Below are positions 41,487 through 50,259 of a stretch of DNA of 64,000 bases, piece after piece. The position numbers and the translations under genes are program-made. The notes under the pieces were generated by a model that did no database searches, had not been told where the DNA came from, and was given only the letters and a program-made list of their open reading frames with translations. Source of the DNA: an uncultured Rhodospirillales bacterium (lineage in GTDB: Bacteria > Pseudomonadota > Alphaproteobacteria > Acetobacterales > Acetobacteraceae); assembly GCA_903928895.1 (NCBI GenBank), contig CAIYSR010000129.1:1-64000 (forward strand). Reading direction: 5' to 3'. Every line of letters starts with the position of its first letter. The stretch's first letter is position 1.

Positions 41487-43030
41487 TGTCGGATCGTCCA
41501 CGCCGTGGCCGCGATGCCAAGCGCGCTGCGAGGCTGGCCCATGCCGCCGAGACCGTTCCCTTCATCACCCGCAAGCTGCTGCCCTATGAAGCCGTGAGCG
41601 AAGAAGGCCTGGCGCTGATCGAGCACAACGCCGACACGGTGCTCGAAGAGGTCGGGATCGACTTCAAGGGTGATGCCGAGGCGTTGGCGCTGTGGCGCGA
41701 GGCGGGGGCCGATGTGCGCGGCGAGCGGGTGCATGTCCCGCGCGGGCTGTGCCGGTCGATCGTGCAGCTGCATGCGCCGAAGACCTATGTCCAGCATGCC
41801 CGCAACCCGGCGCGTTCGGTGGTGATGGGGGGCGCGAGCACGGTGTTCGCGCCCAACTACGGCTCACCGTTCGTGCGGGACCTGGACGGCGGGCGGCGCT
41901 ACGGCACGATCGCGGACTTCGAGAATTTCGTGAAGCTGACCTATGCTTCGCCGTATCTGCACCATTCCGGCGGCACGATCTGCGAGCCGGTGGACCTGCC
42001 CGTCAACAAACGCCATTTCGACATGCTGTACGCGCATATGCGGTGGAGCGACAAGCCGTACATGGGCTCGGTGACGGCGCCGGAGCGGGCCGAAGACAGC
42101 GTCAGCATGTCCCGCATCCTGTTCGGCGATGACTGGCTCGATCCGGCGTCGGGGCGGCCGAAGACGGTGATGACCAGCCTGATCAACGCCAATTCGCCGC
42201 TGACCTGGGACGCGACGATGCTGGGCGCGCTCAAGGTCTATGCGCGCAACAATCAGGCGAATTTGACCACTCCGTTCATTCTCGCCGGCGCGATGTCGCC
42301 GGTGACGGTGGTGGGGACGTGCACAGTCACGCTGGCGGAGGCGTTGTCGGGGATGGCGTTTGCGCAGCTGGTCAATCCGGGCGCCCCGGTGATCCTGGGC
42401 AGCTTCGCCTCCTCGATTTCGATGCAATCGGGGGCGCCGACCTTCGGGACGCCGGAGCCGTCGCTGGTGCTGTATGTGATGGCGGCGCTGGCGCGGCGGC
42501 TGGGGGTGCCGTTCCGGTCGGGCGGCGCGTTGTGTGCGTCCAAGGTGCCGGATGCGCAGGCGGCGTATGAGTCGGCCAACACGATGAATGCGACGATGAT
42601 GGGCGGGGTGAATTTCGTGCTCCACGCCGCCGGCTGGCTCGAAGGGGGGCTGGCATTGTCGTACGAGAAGTTCGTGATGGATTGCGACCAGGCCGGCATG
42701 TGGCACGCCTTCGCCGACGGGGCCGATCTGTCCGAGAACGGGCAGGCGATGGATGCGATCCGCGAGGTCGGCCCTGGCAGCCACTTCCTGGGCTGCGCCC
42801 ATACCCAGGCCAATTTCGAGACGGCGTTCTTCCGTTCGACCGTGGCGGACAACAACAGTGTCGAGCAGTGGGAGGCCGAGGGCGCACAGGATGCGGTGAT
42901 GCGGGCCAACGCGATCTGGAAGCGCACCCTTCGCGAATACGAGGCGCCGGCGATCGATCCCGGCGTCGATGAGGCGCTGCTCGACTACATGATGCGGGGC
43001 AAGGGGGCGATGCCGGACTCGGATACCTGA
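41486..43030 (+). CDS. MttB-family corrinoid methyltransferase without pyrrolysine (glycine-betaine type)
   Basis: 514 residues from ATG 41486, overlapping the previous stop (TGATG). The family plan is present: KLLPYEAVSEEGLALIEHNA, VFAPNYGSPFVRDLDGG, the barrel with TCTVTLAEALSGMAFAQLVNP in two blocks, and SYEKFVMDCDQAGMWHAF. No in-frame amber codon is found where trimethylamine methyltransferase carries pyrrolysine. Non-Pyl members such as MtgB demethylate glycine betaine to dimethylglycine using a corrinoid protein. Dimethylglycine could then go to the oxidase two genes upstream. No corrinoid protein is in the window, so its methyl acceptor lies elsewhere. Confidence 0.85.
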   Translation: MSDRPRRGRDAKRAARLAHAAETVPFITRKLLPYEAVSEEGLALIEHNADTVLEEVGIDFKGDAEALALWREAGADVRGERVHVPRGLCRSIVQLHAPKTYVQHARNPARSVVMGGASTVFAPNYGSPFVRDLDGGRRYGTIADFENFVKLTYASPYLHHSGGTICEPVDLPVNKRHFDMLYAHMRWSDKPYMGSVTAPERAEDSVSMSRILFGDDWLDPASGRPKTVMTSLINANSPLTWDATMLGALKVYARNNQANLTTPFILAGAMSPVTVVGTCTVTLAEALSGMAFAQLVNPGAPVILGSFASSISMQSGAPTFGTPEPSLVLYVMAALARRLGVPFRSGGALCASKVPDAQAAYESANTMNATMMGGVNFVLHAAGWLEGGLALSYEKFVMDCDQAGMWHAFADGADLSENGQAMDAIREVGPGSHFLGCAHTQANFETAFFRSTVADNNSVEQWEAEGAQDAVMRANAIWKRTLREYEAPAIDPGVDEALLDYMMRGKGAMPDSDT

Positions 43031-43051
43031 TGCCGTTCGCGGGGAAGGAAG

Positions 43052-43090
43052 GGTTTCTTTTTTTGAAAAAAAAGAAGCGCTTCCCTGAAA
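43052..43090. repeat. Single poly-T/poly-A hairpin arm
   Basis: GTTTC–T-run–G–A-run–GAAGCGCTTCC, one arm of the same family as at 2712 and 19568, about 20 bases after the methyltransferase stop and before the convergent flavoprotein gene. Confidence 0.8.
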
Positions 43091-43129
43091 CGATCGAGAA
43101 AGCGCCATATTTTTCGATATCGGTCCGAT

Positions 43130-44323
43130 TTAGAGAAAACGGGAGGGCGCGCCGAGTCCGAGCAGGTGGGCGCCGACAGTTTCGAAATGGGCGGTGCGCG
43201 CCTGGATCTGCTGGGTGACGCTGTGCAGGTCGCGGAAGCGGCGCTCGAACGGCTGGGTGGGGAAGATCGCGGTCGCGCCGGCTTCGTGGTAGGCGAAATC
43301 CATCACTTCGCGGGCCTGATGGGTGGCGAAGCTGGCGGCGAGGCGGATGCGCATGCGATCGTCGAGGTTGATCTCCGCGGTTTCGGCGCGAGTCCAGACT
43401 TCCTCCAGCGTGGTGTTGAGTAGAGTGCGCGCGGCGGTCAGCTTCGCGGTGGCCAGGGCCATCGCGGTCTGGACATGGTGACTGTCGCGGACCATGCGGG
43501 CGCTCGATTGCGGTGTTTTGGTGCGCGCCAGATCGGCGAAGGCCTCCAGCGCTCCGCGCGCGATGCCGAGCGCCACCGCGCCGAAGCCGCTGGCGTAGAG
43601 GTGGTTGGTGACGAAGCGGTAGAGCGGCCCCTGCTCCCGCCGGTCCGCGGGATTGTCCCGGATGACGGTGAAGGCTTCGGGGACGAAGAGGTCGTTCACC
43701 TCGTAGCTGTCGCTGCCGGTGCCGCGCAGGCCCATTGGGTTCCAGTTGCGGATCATGGTGACGGCGGATTTCGGCATGATCATGCTGCGCTCGACCGGAT
43801 CGCCGGCGAGCGGCCCATCCGGCCAGCGGAGCATGGCGCCGTCGGGCCCGATCACGCGGGAATGCCCGCCGATCCAGGTGGCGCCGCGGCTGCCGGAGGC
43901 GAAATCCCAATGGCCGGAGACGCGGTAGCCGCCGGGCACCGCGATCGCGCGGCCCTGCGGTCCGGCGCCCCATGCCATCGCGGCGCGTGGGTCGCTCCAG
44001 ATGGCGCGCGCGGCGGCCGGGTCCATGTAGGCGGAGGCCATCGAACATCCCGAGGTCTGGCCGATGCACCAGGCGGTGGAGGCGTCGGCGGCGGCGATGA
44101 TCTCCATCATGCGCACGAACTCGGCCGGCGGAGCTTCGTCACCATCGAGCGACCGGGGGAGGAGGGTGCGGAAGAGGCGGGCTTCGTGCAGTGCGTCCAG
44201 CAGGTCGGGCGGGATTTCGCAGGCGGCCTCGATCCGGTCGGCGGCCATCGCGATCAGGGGAGCCACGGCGCGGGCACGGGCGGCGGGCGAGGACGGGGGG
44301 GCAATCTGGTGCGCGGCACTCAT
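43130..44323 (-). CDS. Acyl-CoA dehydrogenase-fold flavin-dependent protein (hydroxylase type)
   Basis: 397 residues from ATG 44323; ATG 44347 would add eight residues. The acyl-CoA dehydrogenase fold is seen in LFRTLLPRSLDGDEAPPAEFV, then DASTAWCIGQTSGCSMA, then RVSGHWDFASGSRGATW, and the C-terminal helical domain with EAGATAIFPTQPFERRFRDLHSVTQQIQ in two blocks. The catalytic Glu of true dehydrogenases is not evident, and the style is that of HsaA/HpaH or DszC-type FMNH2-dependent monooxygenases. It needs a separate reductase, which is not nearby. It lies 63 bases after ugpC on the same strand and is convergent with the methyltransferase. Confidence 0.8.
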   Translation of the reverse strand: MSAAHQIAPPSSPAARARAVAPLIAMAADRIEAACEIPPDLLDALHEARLFRTLLPRSLDGDEAPPAEFVRMMEIIAAADASTAWCIGQTSGCSMASAYMDPAAARAIWSDPRAAMAWGAGPQGRAIAVPGGYRVSGHWDFASGSRGATWIGGHSRVIGPDGAMLRWPDGPLAGDPVERSMIMPKSAVTMIRNWNPMGLRGTGSDSYEVNDLFVPEAFTVIRDNPADRREQGPLYRFVTNHLYASGFGAVALGIARGALEAFADLARTKTPQSSARMVRDSHHVQTAMALATAKLTAARTLLNTTLEEVWTRAETAEINLDDRMRIRLAASFATHQAREVMDFAYHEAGATAIFPTQPFERRFRDLHSVTQQIQARTAHFETVGAHLLGLGAPSRFL

Positions 44324-44386
44324 GCGCGGGCGTCCTCTCGGCTGCACGGGAGGGCGAGTGTGGCGGCGCGGGAGTCCTTTGTCGAC

Positions 44387-45454
44387 TCAGCCAGGGTCGA
44401 GGCGCAGCCCGGTTGCGGCGTCGAAGACGTGGAGCTGCGCCGGCGGGAAGCCGACATTCATCCGCTCGGCCGGGGCCTCGGCCTTGGGCAGCTTGACCGA
44501 CAGCATTGTGCCATCGGAGAGGCGGCCGATGATCACGGTCTCGGAGCCCAGCGGCTCCAGCAGGTCAACCTGGAGTTCGAGGCCGGCGGGGTTGGCCACC
44601 ACATGTTCGGGGCGGATGCCGATGGTCAGTTTCATCCCGTCCGGCTCCGGCCGCTTGCCGTCGGCGAAGGGGATGACCGGACCGATGTCGAGCGTGACCG
44701 CGGTGCCGCCGTGGCTGAGCGCGCCGGGCAGGAAATTCATCGCCGGGGCGCCGATGAAGCCGGCGACGTAGATGTTGGCGGGGCGCTCGAACACTTCCAT
44801 CGGCGTGGCGAGCTGCACCGCGCGGCCTTGGTGCAGCACCAGGAGCCGGTCGCCGAGCGTCATCGCCTCGACCTGGTCATGGGTGACGTAGAGGCTGGTG
44901 ACGGCCATGCGGCGTTGCAGGCGCTTGATTTCGGCGCGCATCGACACCCGCAGCGTGGCATCGAGGTTCGACAGCGGCTCGTCGAACAGGAACAGCTTGG
45001 GGTGGCGGACGATGGCGCGGCCCATGGCGACGCGCTGGCGCTGGCCGCCGGAGAGTTGGCGGGGTTTGCGGGCCAGCAGCGGGCCGAGGCCGAGCATGTC
45101 GGCGGTTTCCTGGACGCGGGTGGCGATGTCCTGCTTCGACAGGCCACGGATCTTGAGTGCGTAGGCCATGTTGTCGAACACGCTCATGTGCGGGTAGAGC
45201 GCGTAGTTCTGGAACACCATGGCGATGTCGCGCTGCGCCGGATCGAGGTTCGCGACATTCTTGCCGTCAAGCTCGATCGCCCCGGCGGTGGGTTCCTCCA
45301 GCCCGGCGACGAGGCGCAGCAGGGTCGACTTGCCGCAGCCGGAGGCGCCGACGATCACCAGCATTTCGCCCGAGGCGAGTTCGAGGTCGATGCCGTGCAG
45401 AACCGGCGTGGTGCCGAAGCTCTTGCGTAGATTGGTCAGTTTCAGGCTCGCCAT
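44387..45454 (-). CDS. ugpC: ABC transporter ATP-binding protein, UgpC type
   Basis: 355 residues from ATG 45454. The N-terminal ATPase has Walker [10 protein letters not shown] (36–44), Q-loop [14 protein letters not shown], signature [15 protein letters not shown], Walker [13 protein letters not shown] and the switch His in [12 protein letters not shown]. The C-terminal TOBE/MalK-like regulatory domain follows (about 240–355), typical of carbohydrate importers. It supplies ATP hydrolysis for the UgpA/UgpE permease. Its start overlaps the ugpE stop (TAATG), and the four genes run ugpB–A–E–C. Confidence 0.93.
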   Translation of the reverse strand: MASLKLTNLRKSFGTTPVLHGIDLELASGEMLVIVGASGCGKSTLLRLVAGLEEPTAGAIELDGKNVANLDPAQRDIAMVFQNYALYPHMSVFDNMAYALKIRGLSKQDIATRVQETADMLGLGPLLARKPRQLSGGQRQRVAMGRAIVRHPKLFLFDEPLSNLDATLRVSMRAEIKRLQRRMAVTSLYVTHDQVEAMTLGDRLLVLHQGRAVQLATPMEVFERPANIYVAGFIGAPAMNFLPGALSHGGTAVTLDIGPVIPFADGKRPEPDGMKLTIGIRPEHVVANPAGLELQVDLLEPLGSETVIIGRLSDGTMLSVKLPKAEAPAERMNVGFPPAQLHVFDAATGLRLDPG

Positions 45455-46281
45455 TACTTGTCGCCTTCCGTGAGGCCTTTGACAAACCAGTGCTGCATCA
45501 GCACGACGACTGCCACCGGTGGCAGCATCGCGAGCACCGCGGTGGCCATGACGCGGTTCCACTCCACCGAGGTATCGGCTCCGATCATTTTGACGATGCC
45601 GATGACGATGGTGTCGAGCCGGGAGTCGGTGGCGACGAGCAGGGGCCAGAGATACTGGTTCCAGCCGTAGACAAAGAGAATGACGAACAGCGCGGCGATG
45701 TTCGCCGCCGAGACCGGCAGCAGGATATCGCGCAGGAAGCGCAGCGGGCCGGCGCCGTCCATGCGGGCGGCCTCCACGAGCTCATCGGGAATGGCGAGGA
45801 AGGTCTGCCGGAACAGCAGCGTCGCGGTCGCCGAGGCGATCAGCGGCATGGTGAGGCCGGTGAAGGTGTTGATCAGGCCGAAGCCGGCCATGACGGCGTA
45901 GGTCGGGATGATCCGCACTTCGACCGGCAGCATCAAGGTGAAGAAGATCATCCAGAAGCACAGCAGGCGGAATGGGAAGCGGAAGAAGGCGATGGCATAG
46001 GCCGACAGCACCGAGATGGTGATTTTGCCGATGGCGATGCTCATGGCCATGCCGAAACTCACCAGCAGCAGGTGCCACACCGGCGCCACGCCCGGCGCGC
46101 CTTCGGACAGCACCTTCCAGTAGATGTCGAGCCCGGCGCCAGGAATGAACGACAGCTCGCCGCGACCGATCATCGCAGCGTCCTGGGTGGAGGCGGAAAA
46201 CACCAGCCAGACCGGCAGCACGAACAATGCCACGCCGATTCCGAGGACGATATGGGCGGTCCAGTCGGTGCGTCCGTTCAT
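45454..46281 (-). CDS. ugpE: Glycerol-3-phosphate-type ABC permease UgpE
   Basis: 275 residues from ATG 46281, six membrane spans. The MalG-like EAA loop is [23 protein letters not shown]. Segments such as [19 protein letters not shown] and [16 protein letters not shown] match UgpE, the second permease of the sn-glycerol-3-phosphate importer. It overlaps ugpA by four bases (ATGA) upstream and ugpC by one base downstream, so the operon is tightly coupled. Confidence 0.93.
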   Translation of the reverse strand: MNGRTDWTAHIVLGIGVALFVLPVWLVFSASTQDAAMIGRGELSFIPGAGLDIYWKVLSEGAPGVAPVWHLLLVSFGMAMSIAIGKITISVLSAYAIAFFRFPFRLLCFWMIFFTLMLPVEVRIIPTYAVMAGFGLINTFTGLTMPLIASATATLLFRQTFLAIPDELVEAARMDGAGPLRFLRDILLPVSAANIAALFVILFVYGWNQYLWPLLVATDSRLDTIVIGIVKMIGADTSVEWNRVMATAVLAMLPPVAVVVLMQHWFVKGLTEGDK

Positions 46282-47159
46282 GTCTTGTCGCGCTTTCCGA
46301 GGAAGCGGAACTGCATGACGGTGAGCATGACGATGCCCAGCATCAGCACCACCGATTGCGCCGACGAGCCGCCGAGATCGAGGTTCACCACGCCGTCGCG
46401 ATAGACCTTCACCACCAGGGTCTCGGTGGATTTGCCAGGTCCGCCCTGGGTCATGGCCTGGATCGTGCCGAAGGTATCGAACGCGGAGTAGACCAGGTTC
46501 ACCACGAGCAGGAAGAAGGTCGTCGGCGCGAGCAGCGGGAACAGGATGGTGCGGAAGCGGCGCCATCCGCGCGCGCCGTCCATGCGCGCGGCCTCGATCA
46601 CCGAGCGCGGGATGGATTGCAGGCCGGCGAGGAAGAAGATGAAGTTGTAGCTGACCTGTTTCCAGGCCGATGCCAGCACCACCACGATCATCGCCTGGGT
46701 GCCGTTGATCTTGTAGTCCCACGCGATGCCGAGCGCCTTCAGCCCGTGCGAGATCATGCCGATCTGGGGGTGCAGCAGGAGGATCCACAGGATCGCCGCC
46801 ACTGCTGGGGCCACCGCGTAGGGCCAGATCAGCAAGGTGCGGTAGATCCCGCGTCCTTTGATCTCGCGATCGGCGAAGACTGCGAGCAGCAGGGCGACGC
46901 CCATGGAGATCAAGGTGACGGCAACGCAGAAGGCCACCGTTCGCCCCATCGATTCGACGTAGAGCGGGTCGGTGAGCAGGTCTTCGAAATTCTCGAGACC
47001 GATGAACTGGGTCTTGAGCCCGAACGCGTCTTGCCGCGTCAGGCTGCCGTAGATCGCCTGCCCGGCGGGCCAGATGAAAAAGAAAATGGTGAGCAGAAGC
47101 TGCGGCAGCACGAATGCCGCCGGCAGCGCCCAGCCTCCGAAGATCGTGCGACGCTCCAT
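46278..47159 (-). CDS. ugpA: Glycerol-3-phosphate-type ABC permease UgpA
   Basis: 293 residues, six membrane spans. It opens [20 protein letters not shown], has [17 protein letters not shown] and the EAA loop [41 protein letters not shown] and [15 protein letters not shown] are typical of UgpA. It forms the inner-membrane channel with UgpE and lies 13 bases after ugpB. Confidence 0.93.
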   Translation of the reverse strand: MERRTIFGGWALPAAFVLPQLLLTIFFFIWPAGQAIYGSLTRQDAFGLKTQFIGLENFEDLLTDPLYVESMGRTVAFCVAVTLISMGVALLLAVFADREIKGRGIYRTLLIWPYAVAPAVAAILWILLLHPQIGMISHGLKALGIAWDYKINGTQAMIVVVLASAWKQVSYNFIFFLAGLQSIPRSVIEAARMDGARGWRRFRTILFPLLAPTTFFLLVVNLVYSAFDTFGTIQAMTQGGPGKSTETLVVKVYRDGVVNLDLGGSSAQSVVLMLGIVMLTVMQFRFLGKRDKT

Positions 47160-47172
47160 CTGGAGCGGATGC

Positions 47173-48501
47173 TCAGCCCTTCGTCGCTTTTTCGAACTCG
47201 CGCAGCACCCGGTTGCCGCGGGTCACGACGGCATCGAGCGATGCCTGCGCGCCCTGTTGGCCCTGCAGCGCCTTCTCCAGCTCCTCGGAGAAGATGTTGC
47301 GGAGTTCCGCCATCCGGCCGAGGCGGAAGCCGCGGGAATTGGCGGTCACTTCGCCGCGGGTGAGCTGCATGATCGGCAGATCGGCGCCTGGGGTCTTTTC
47401 GTAATAGCCCTGCTTCTTCGACAGCTCGTAGCCGGCGAGCGTGACGGGCACATAGCCGGTGTGCTGGTGCCAGACGGCGTCATTGTCCGCGCGGCCGATG
47501 AATTTCAGGAACTGGGCGCAAGCCTTGTACTCGGCCGGCGTGCGGTTCGGGGCGGTCATGGTCCACAGGCTGGCGCCGCCGATGATGGAATTGAGCGGCT
47601 TGGCGTTGACTTCGGGATCGATCGGCAGCAGCGCCTCGCCCCAACGGAACTTGGCATCGCGCGCAACGGCGGCGCGGGCGGCCGAGGAGTTGAAGCCGAT
47701 CGCGGCTTCGCCGGAGGGGAAGATCGCGTCGGCCGCATTGTCGCGGCCGGCGTACTTGAAGAGGCCTTCCTTGGACATGTCGAGCAGGCGCTGCATCTGC
47801 TTGACGAAGGCCGGGGCATTGACCTTGAGCTCGGTGTCGAGCCCCTCGAACCCGTTCGCCTTGGTGGCGAACACGAGGTCATGCATGGCGGCGAACTGCT
47901 CGAACTGGATCCAGATCGGCCAGGCCGAGCCCATCGGCACCGGGGTGGCGGCTTTGGCCTTGAGCGCACGACAGGCGGCGATGACATCGTTCCAGGTTGC
48001 CGGCGGCTTCTCGGGGTCAAGCCCGGCCTTCTCGAACGCGTCCTTGTTGTACCACATCACCGAAGTGGAGGAGTTGAACGGCAGGGAAGCGAGGCGTCCG
48101 TCCGGCAGGCTGTAGTAGCCGCGCACGCCACCGAGGTAAGCCTTCGGATCGAACTCGATGCCGGTTTCCTGGCTGAGCTGCCAGACCTGCTTCACCGCGG
48201 GGCCGGCGGCGAGCATCGAGCCGGTGCCGACCTCGAACATCTGAACGATGTGCGGCGCCTGCCCGGCGCGCCAGGCCGCGATCGCGCCCGTCAACGTCTC
48301 CGGATAGGTGCCCTTGAACACCGCGTCGACCTCGACCTCGGCCTGGGAGGCATTGAATTCCTTGGCGATGCGGTTCACTTCCTCGCCGAGCGCGCCACCC
48401 ATGGCGTGCCACCAGACGATCTTCGTCTTGGCCTGCGCGAAAGCGGCGGCGGGCAGGGTGGCGGCGGCGGCCGTTGTGGCCAACAGGGTGCGGCGCTTCA
48501 T
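47173..48501 (-). CDS. ugpB: Glycerol-3-phosphate-type periplasmic binding protein UgpB
   Basis: 442 residues with signal peptide [20 protein letters not shown]. The mature protein begins [20 protein letters not shown] and has [20 protein letters not shown]-like [12 protein letters not shown], the ligand-site region [10 protein letters not shown] and the C-terminal [19 protein letters not shown] and [12 protein letters not shown]…[15 protein letters not shown], which follow E. coli UgpB closely. It binds sn-glycerol-3-phosphate or glycerophosphodiesters such as glycerophosphocholine. It leads the operon and is divergent from apt. The convergent quaternary-amine operon makes a glycerophosphocholine role attractive but unproven. 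Confidence 0.92.
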   Translation of the reverse strand: MKRRTLLATTAAAATLPAAAFAQAKTKIVWWHAMGGALGEEVNRIAKEFNASQAEVEVDAVFKGTYPETLTGAIAAWRAGQAPHIVQMFEVGTGSMLAAGPAVKQVWQLSQETGIEFDPKAYLGGVRGYYSLPDGRLASLPFNSSTSVMWYNKDAFEKAGLDPEKPPATWNDVIAACRALKAKAATPVPMGSAWPIWIQFEQFAAMHDLVFATKANGFEGLDTELKVNAPAFVKQMQRLLDMSKEGLFKYAGRDNAADAIFPSGEAAIGFNSSAARAAVARDAKFRWGEALLPIDPEVNAKPLNSIIGGASLWTMTAPNRTPAEYKACAQFLKFIGRADNDAVWHQHTGYVPVTLAGYELSKKQGYYEKTPGADLPIMQLTRGEVTANSRGFRLGRMAELRNIFSEELEKALQGQQGAQASLDAVVTRGNRVLREFEKATKG

Positions 48502-48675
48502 GGATATGCTCCTGGCAATGCGTTCCTGACGCCCCGTAGAGGCAGGGGGTTGCCGTACTATGGCACATAAGTGACGGTACGATGAAGGCTTGAGGTCGAG
48601 CGGCCGGGGAAGGTGTGGCTTGCCGCGTTCGTCGCCGCACCGCTAAACAGGAAGCTTCGACATGGGACAGCAGAC

Positions 48676-49191
48676 ATGGACCTCAAGGCGCATATCCGGG
48701 GCATTCCCGATTTTCCAAAGCCCGGAATCCTGTTCTACGATATCTCGACGCTCCTGCGAGATGCTGACGCCTGGCAGGTCGCAATGGGGCGGATGGCGCG
48801 TGCGGTGCGGGTGCACCAGCCCGATCTCATCGCCGGCATCGAATCGCGTGGCTTCCTGGTCGCTGCCCCGCTCGCGCTCAAGCTCGGCTGTGGCTTCATC
48901 ATGATACGCAAACCACGCAAATTGCCGGGCCCGACCATCGGCTACGACTACGATCTGGAATATGGCACCGACCGTATCGAGGTACAGCAGGATGCGGTGC
49001 AGCCTGGTCAGCGTGTTGTCGTCGTCGACGACCTACTGGCCACCGGCGGCACAATGAATGCGGCAATCCACTTGCTGCAGAAGATCGGTGCGGTCGTGCC
49101 GTCGGCGGCGGCGCTCATCGAGCTGACGTTTCTGAACGGGCGTGGTCGGATCCCGGTGCCGGTCGATACATTGGTTTCATACGACGAGTAG
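48676..49191 (+). CDS. apt: Adenine phosphoribosyltransferase
   Basis: 171 residues from ATG 48676, chosen over GTG 48613 because the protein then opens [20 protein letters not shown] as Apt does. Features are [44 protein letters not shown] and the PRPP loop [14 protein letters not shown]. It makes AMP from adenine and PRPP in the cytoplasm. It runs tail-to-tail into the GT2 gene with a 15-base overlap of their 3' ends. Confidence 0.95.
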   Translation: MDLKAHIRGIPDFPKPGILFYDISTLLRDADAWQVAMGRMARAVRVHQPDLIAGIESRGFLVAAPLALKLGCGFIMIRKPRKLPGPTIGYDYDLEYGTDRIEVQQDAVQPGQRVVVVDDLLATGGTMNAAIHLLQKIGAVVPSAAALIELTFLNGRGRIPVPVDTLVSYDE

Positions 49192-50259
49192 GCCCGTGGC
49201 CTCCGATGTTCCGGCGCTACAGGCGTGCAGCATGATCCGCTCTGAGGTGAAATCTTCATCCGGGAGGATTGTCTGAAGCGCGAGGAGCGCCTCGCCGACC
49301 TGACGCGCCGCCCACAGTGAGGCGGCGCCCGGCGTCCCGCGGGCGCGGTCCAGCAGCATCGGCAGGTGGGTCCGAAACCGTGCTGCCTCCTGTCGCATCA
49401 TCGGCAACCAGCGGGCGCGGAATATGGCGGGTACGTCGTCCATAAGGGCGTGACGGTCGGCGGTGCTCAGTTGGGCGACGGCGAACCGTTCGAAGTGGCC
49501 ATAGGCCGTGGCCACCAGGGGCAGGCGCCAAAATAGATCGGCCAGCGTGTCGTCCAAACCGAGCCCGCGCTGGGTGAACTGGGAACAGCCTCTGGCGAGT
49601 TCTCCAACATCCTTGCCGCCATGCCGGCGCCAGAACAGGGGTTGCGCAACCGAGCGGATCGCGCCGTAGAGCGCAAGCTCGGCGAGCACCGCATGGTCCC
49701 ATCCCGGCCGGTACGCGAGCGGCGCCAGACGGGCCACGGCGGTCCGCCGGTAGAGCCCCCAGAACGCCGGGGCGCTGGTGTAGTGCGTCATGACGTGCCG
49801 CGCCCGTGCCAGCGGGTCCGGCGCCACGGCGTCGAGCGCGTGGCCGGGCGGATAGATGTGCTGGACTGTTCCGGAGCCATCGAAAACGAGGCCGGCGGCG
49901 TGGCACATGGCGGTTGCAGCGTCGTCCCGAAGCGCATCGATGGTCGCGCTGACGAAGTCCGGTGCGAGCAGATCATCGCCGGTCTTGGGCAGGACGAATG
50001 CGGATTGGCCATGCCAGAAGGCGCGCTGGCAGTTGATCACGGGGCCGACGTTGATCGGACTGCGCAGCAGGGCGACCCGGCTGTCCCGCAAAGCGATCCC
50101 CTCGACGAGGGCGCAGGTGTCGTCGGTCGAGGCGTTGTCGATCACCGTGATGGCAAGTTCCGACCAGCTCTGGCCACGCAGGCTGTCCAGCACCTCGACG
50201 ATGGTCGCCGCTGCGTTGAAGACAAACACATTCACATCGACGCTCGGGCGCAGGCTCAT
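49177..50259 (-). CDS. Glycosyltransferase family 2 protein
   Basis: 360 residues from ATG 50259, which overlaps the stop of the upstream TPR transferase (ATGA). The GT-A domain opens [26 protein letters not shown] in two parts, has [30 protein letters not shown] (the DxD-like acidic pair) and [15 protein letters not shown]. No membrane segment is seen. It is the third gene of a set behind the flagellin operon, so it may extend a sugar on flagellin first placed by the upstream OGT-type protein. Donor and acceptor are unknown. Confidence 0.82.
   Translation of the reverse strand: MSLRPSVDVNVFVFNAAATIVEVLDSLRGQSWSELAITVIDNASTDDTCALVEGIALRDSRVALLRSPINVGPVINCQRAFWHGQSAFVLPKTGDDLLAPDFVSATIDALRDDAATAMCHAAGLVFDGSGTVQHIYPPGHALDAVAPDPLARARHVMTHYTSAPAFWGLYRRTAVARLAPLAYRPGWDHAVLAELALYGAIRSVAQPLFWRRHGGKDVGELARGCSQFTQRGLGLDDTLADLFWRLPLVATAYGHFERFAVAQLSTADRHALMDDVPAIFRARWLPMMRQEAARFRTHLPMLLDRARGTPGAASLWAARQVGEALLALQTILPDEDFTSERIMLHACSAGTSEATGLLVV

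Noticed and set aside
41486-43030. Pyrrolysine-containing trimethylamine methyltransferase
   Set aside because: The frame is continuous with no internal amber codon, so it belongs to the non-Pyl MttB group.
48554-48581. CGTAC-N18-GTACG inverted repeat upstream of ugpB as a pho-type operator
   Set aside because: Arms are only five bases and it does not resemble a pho box, so it could be chance.
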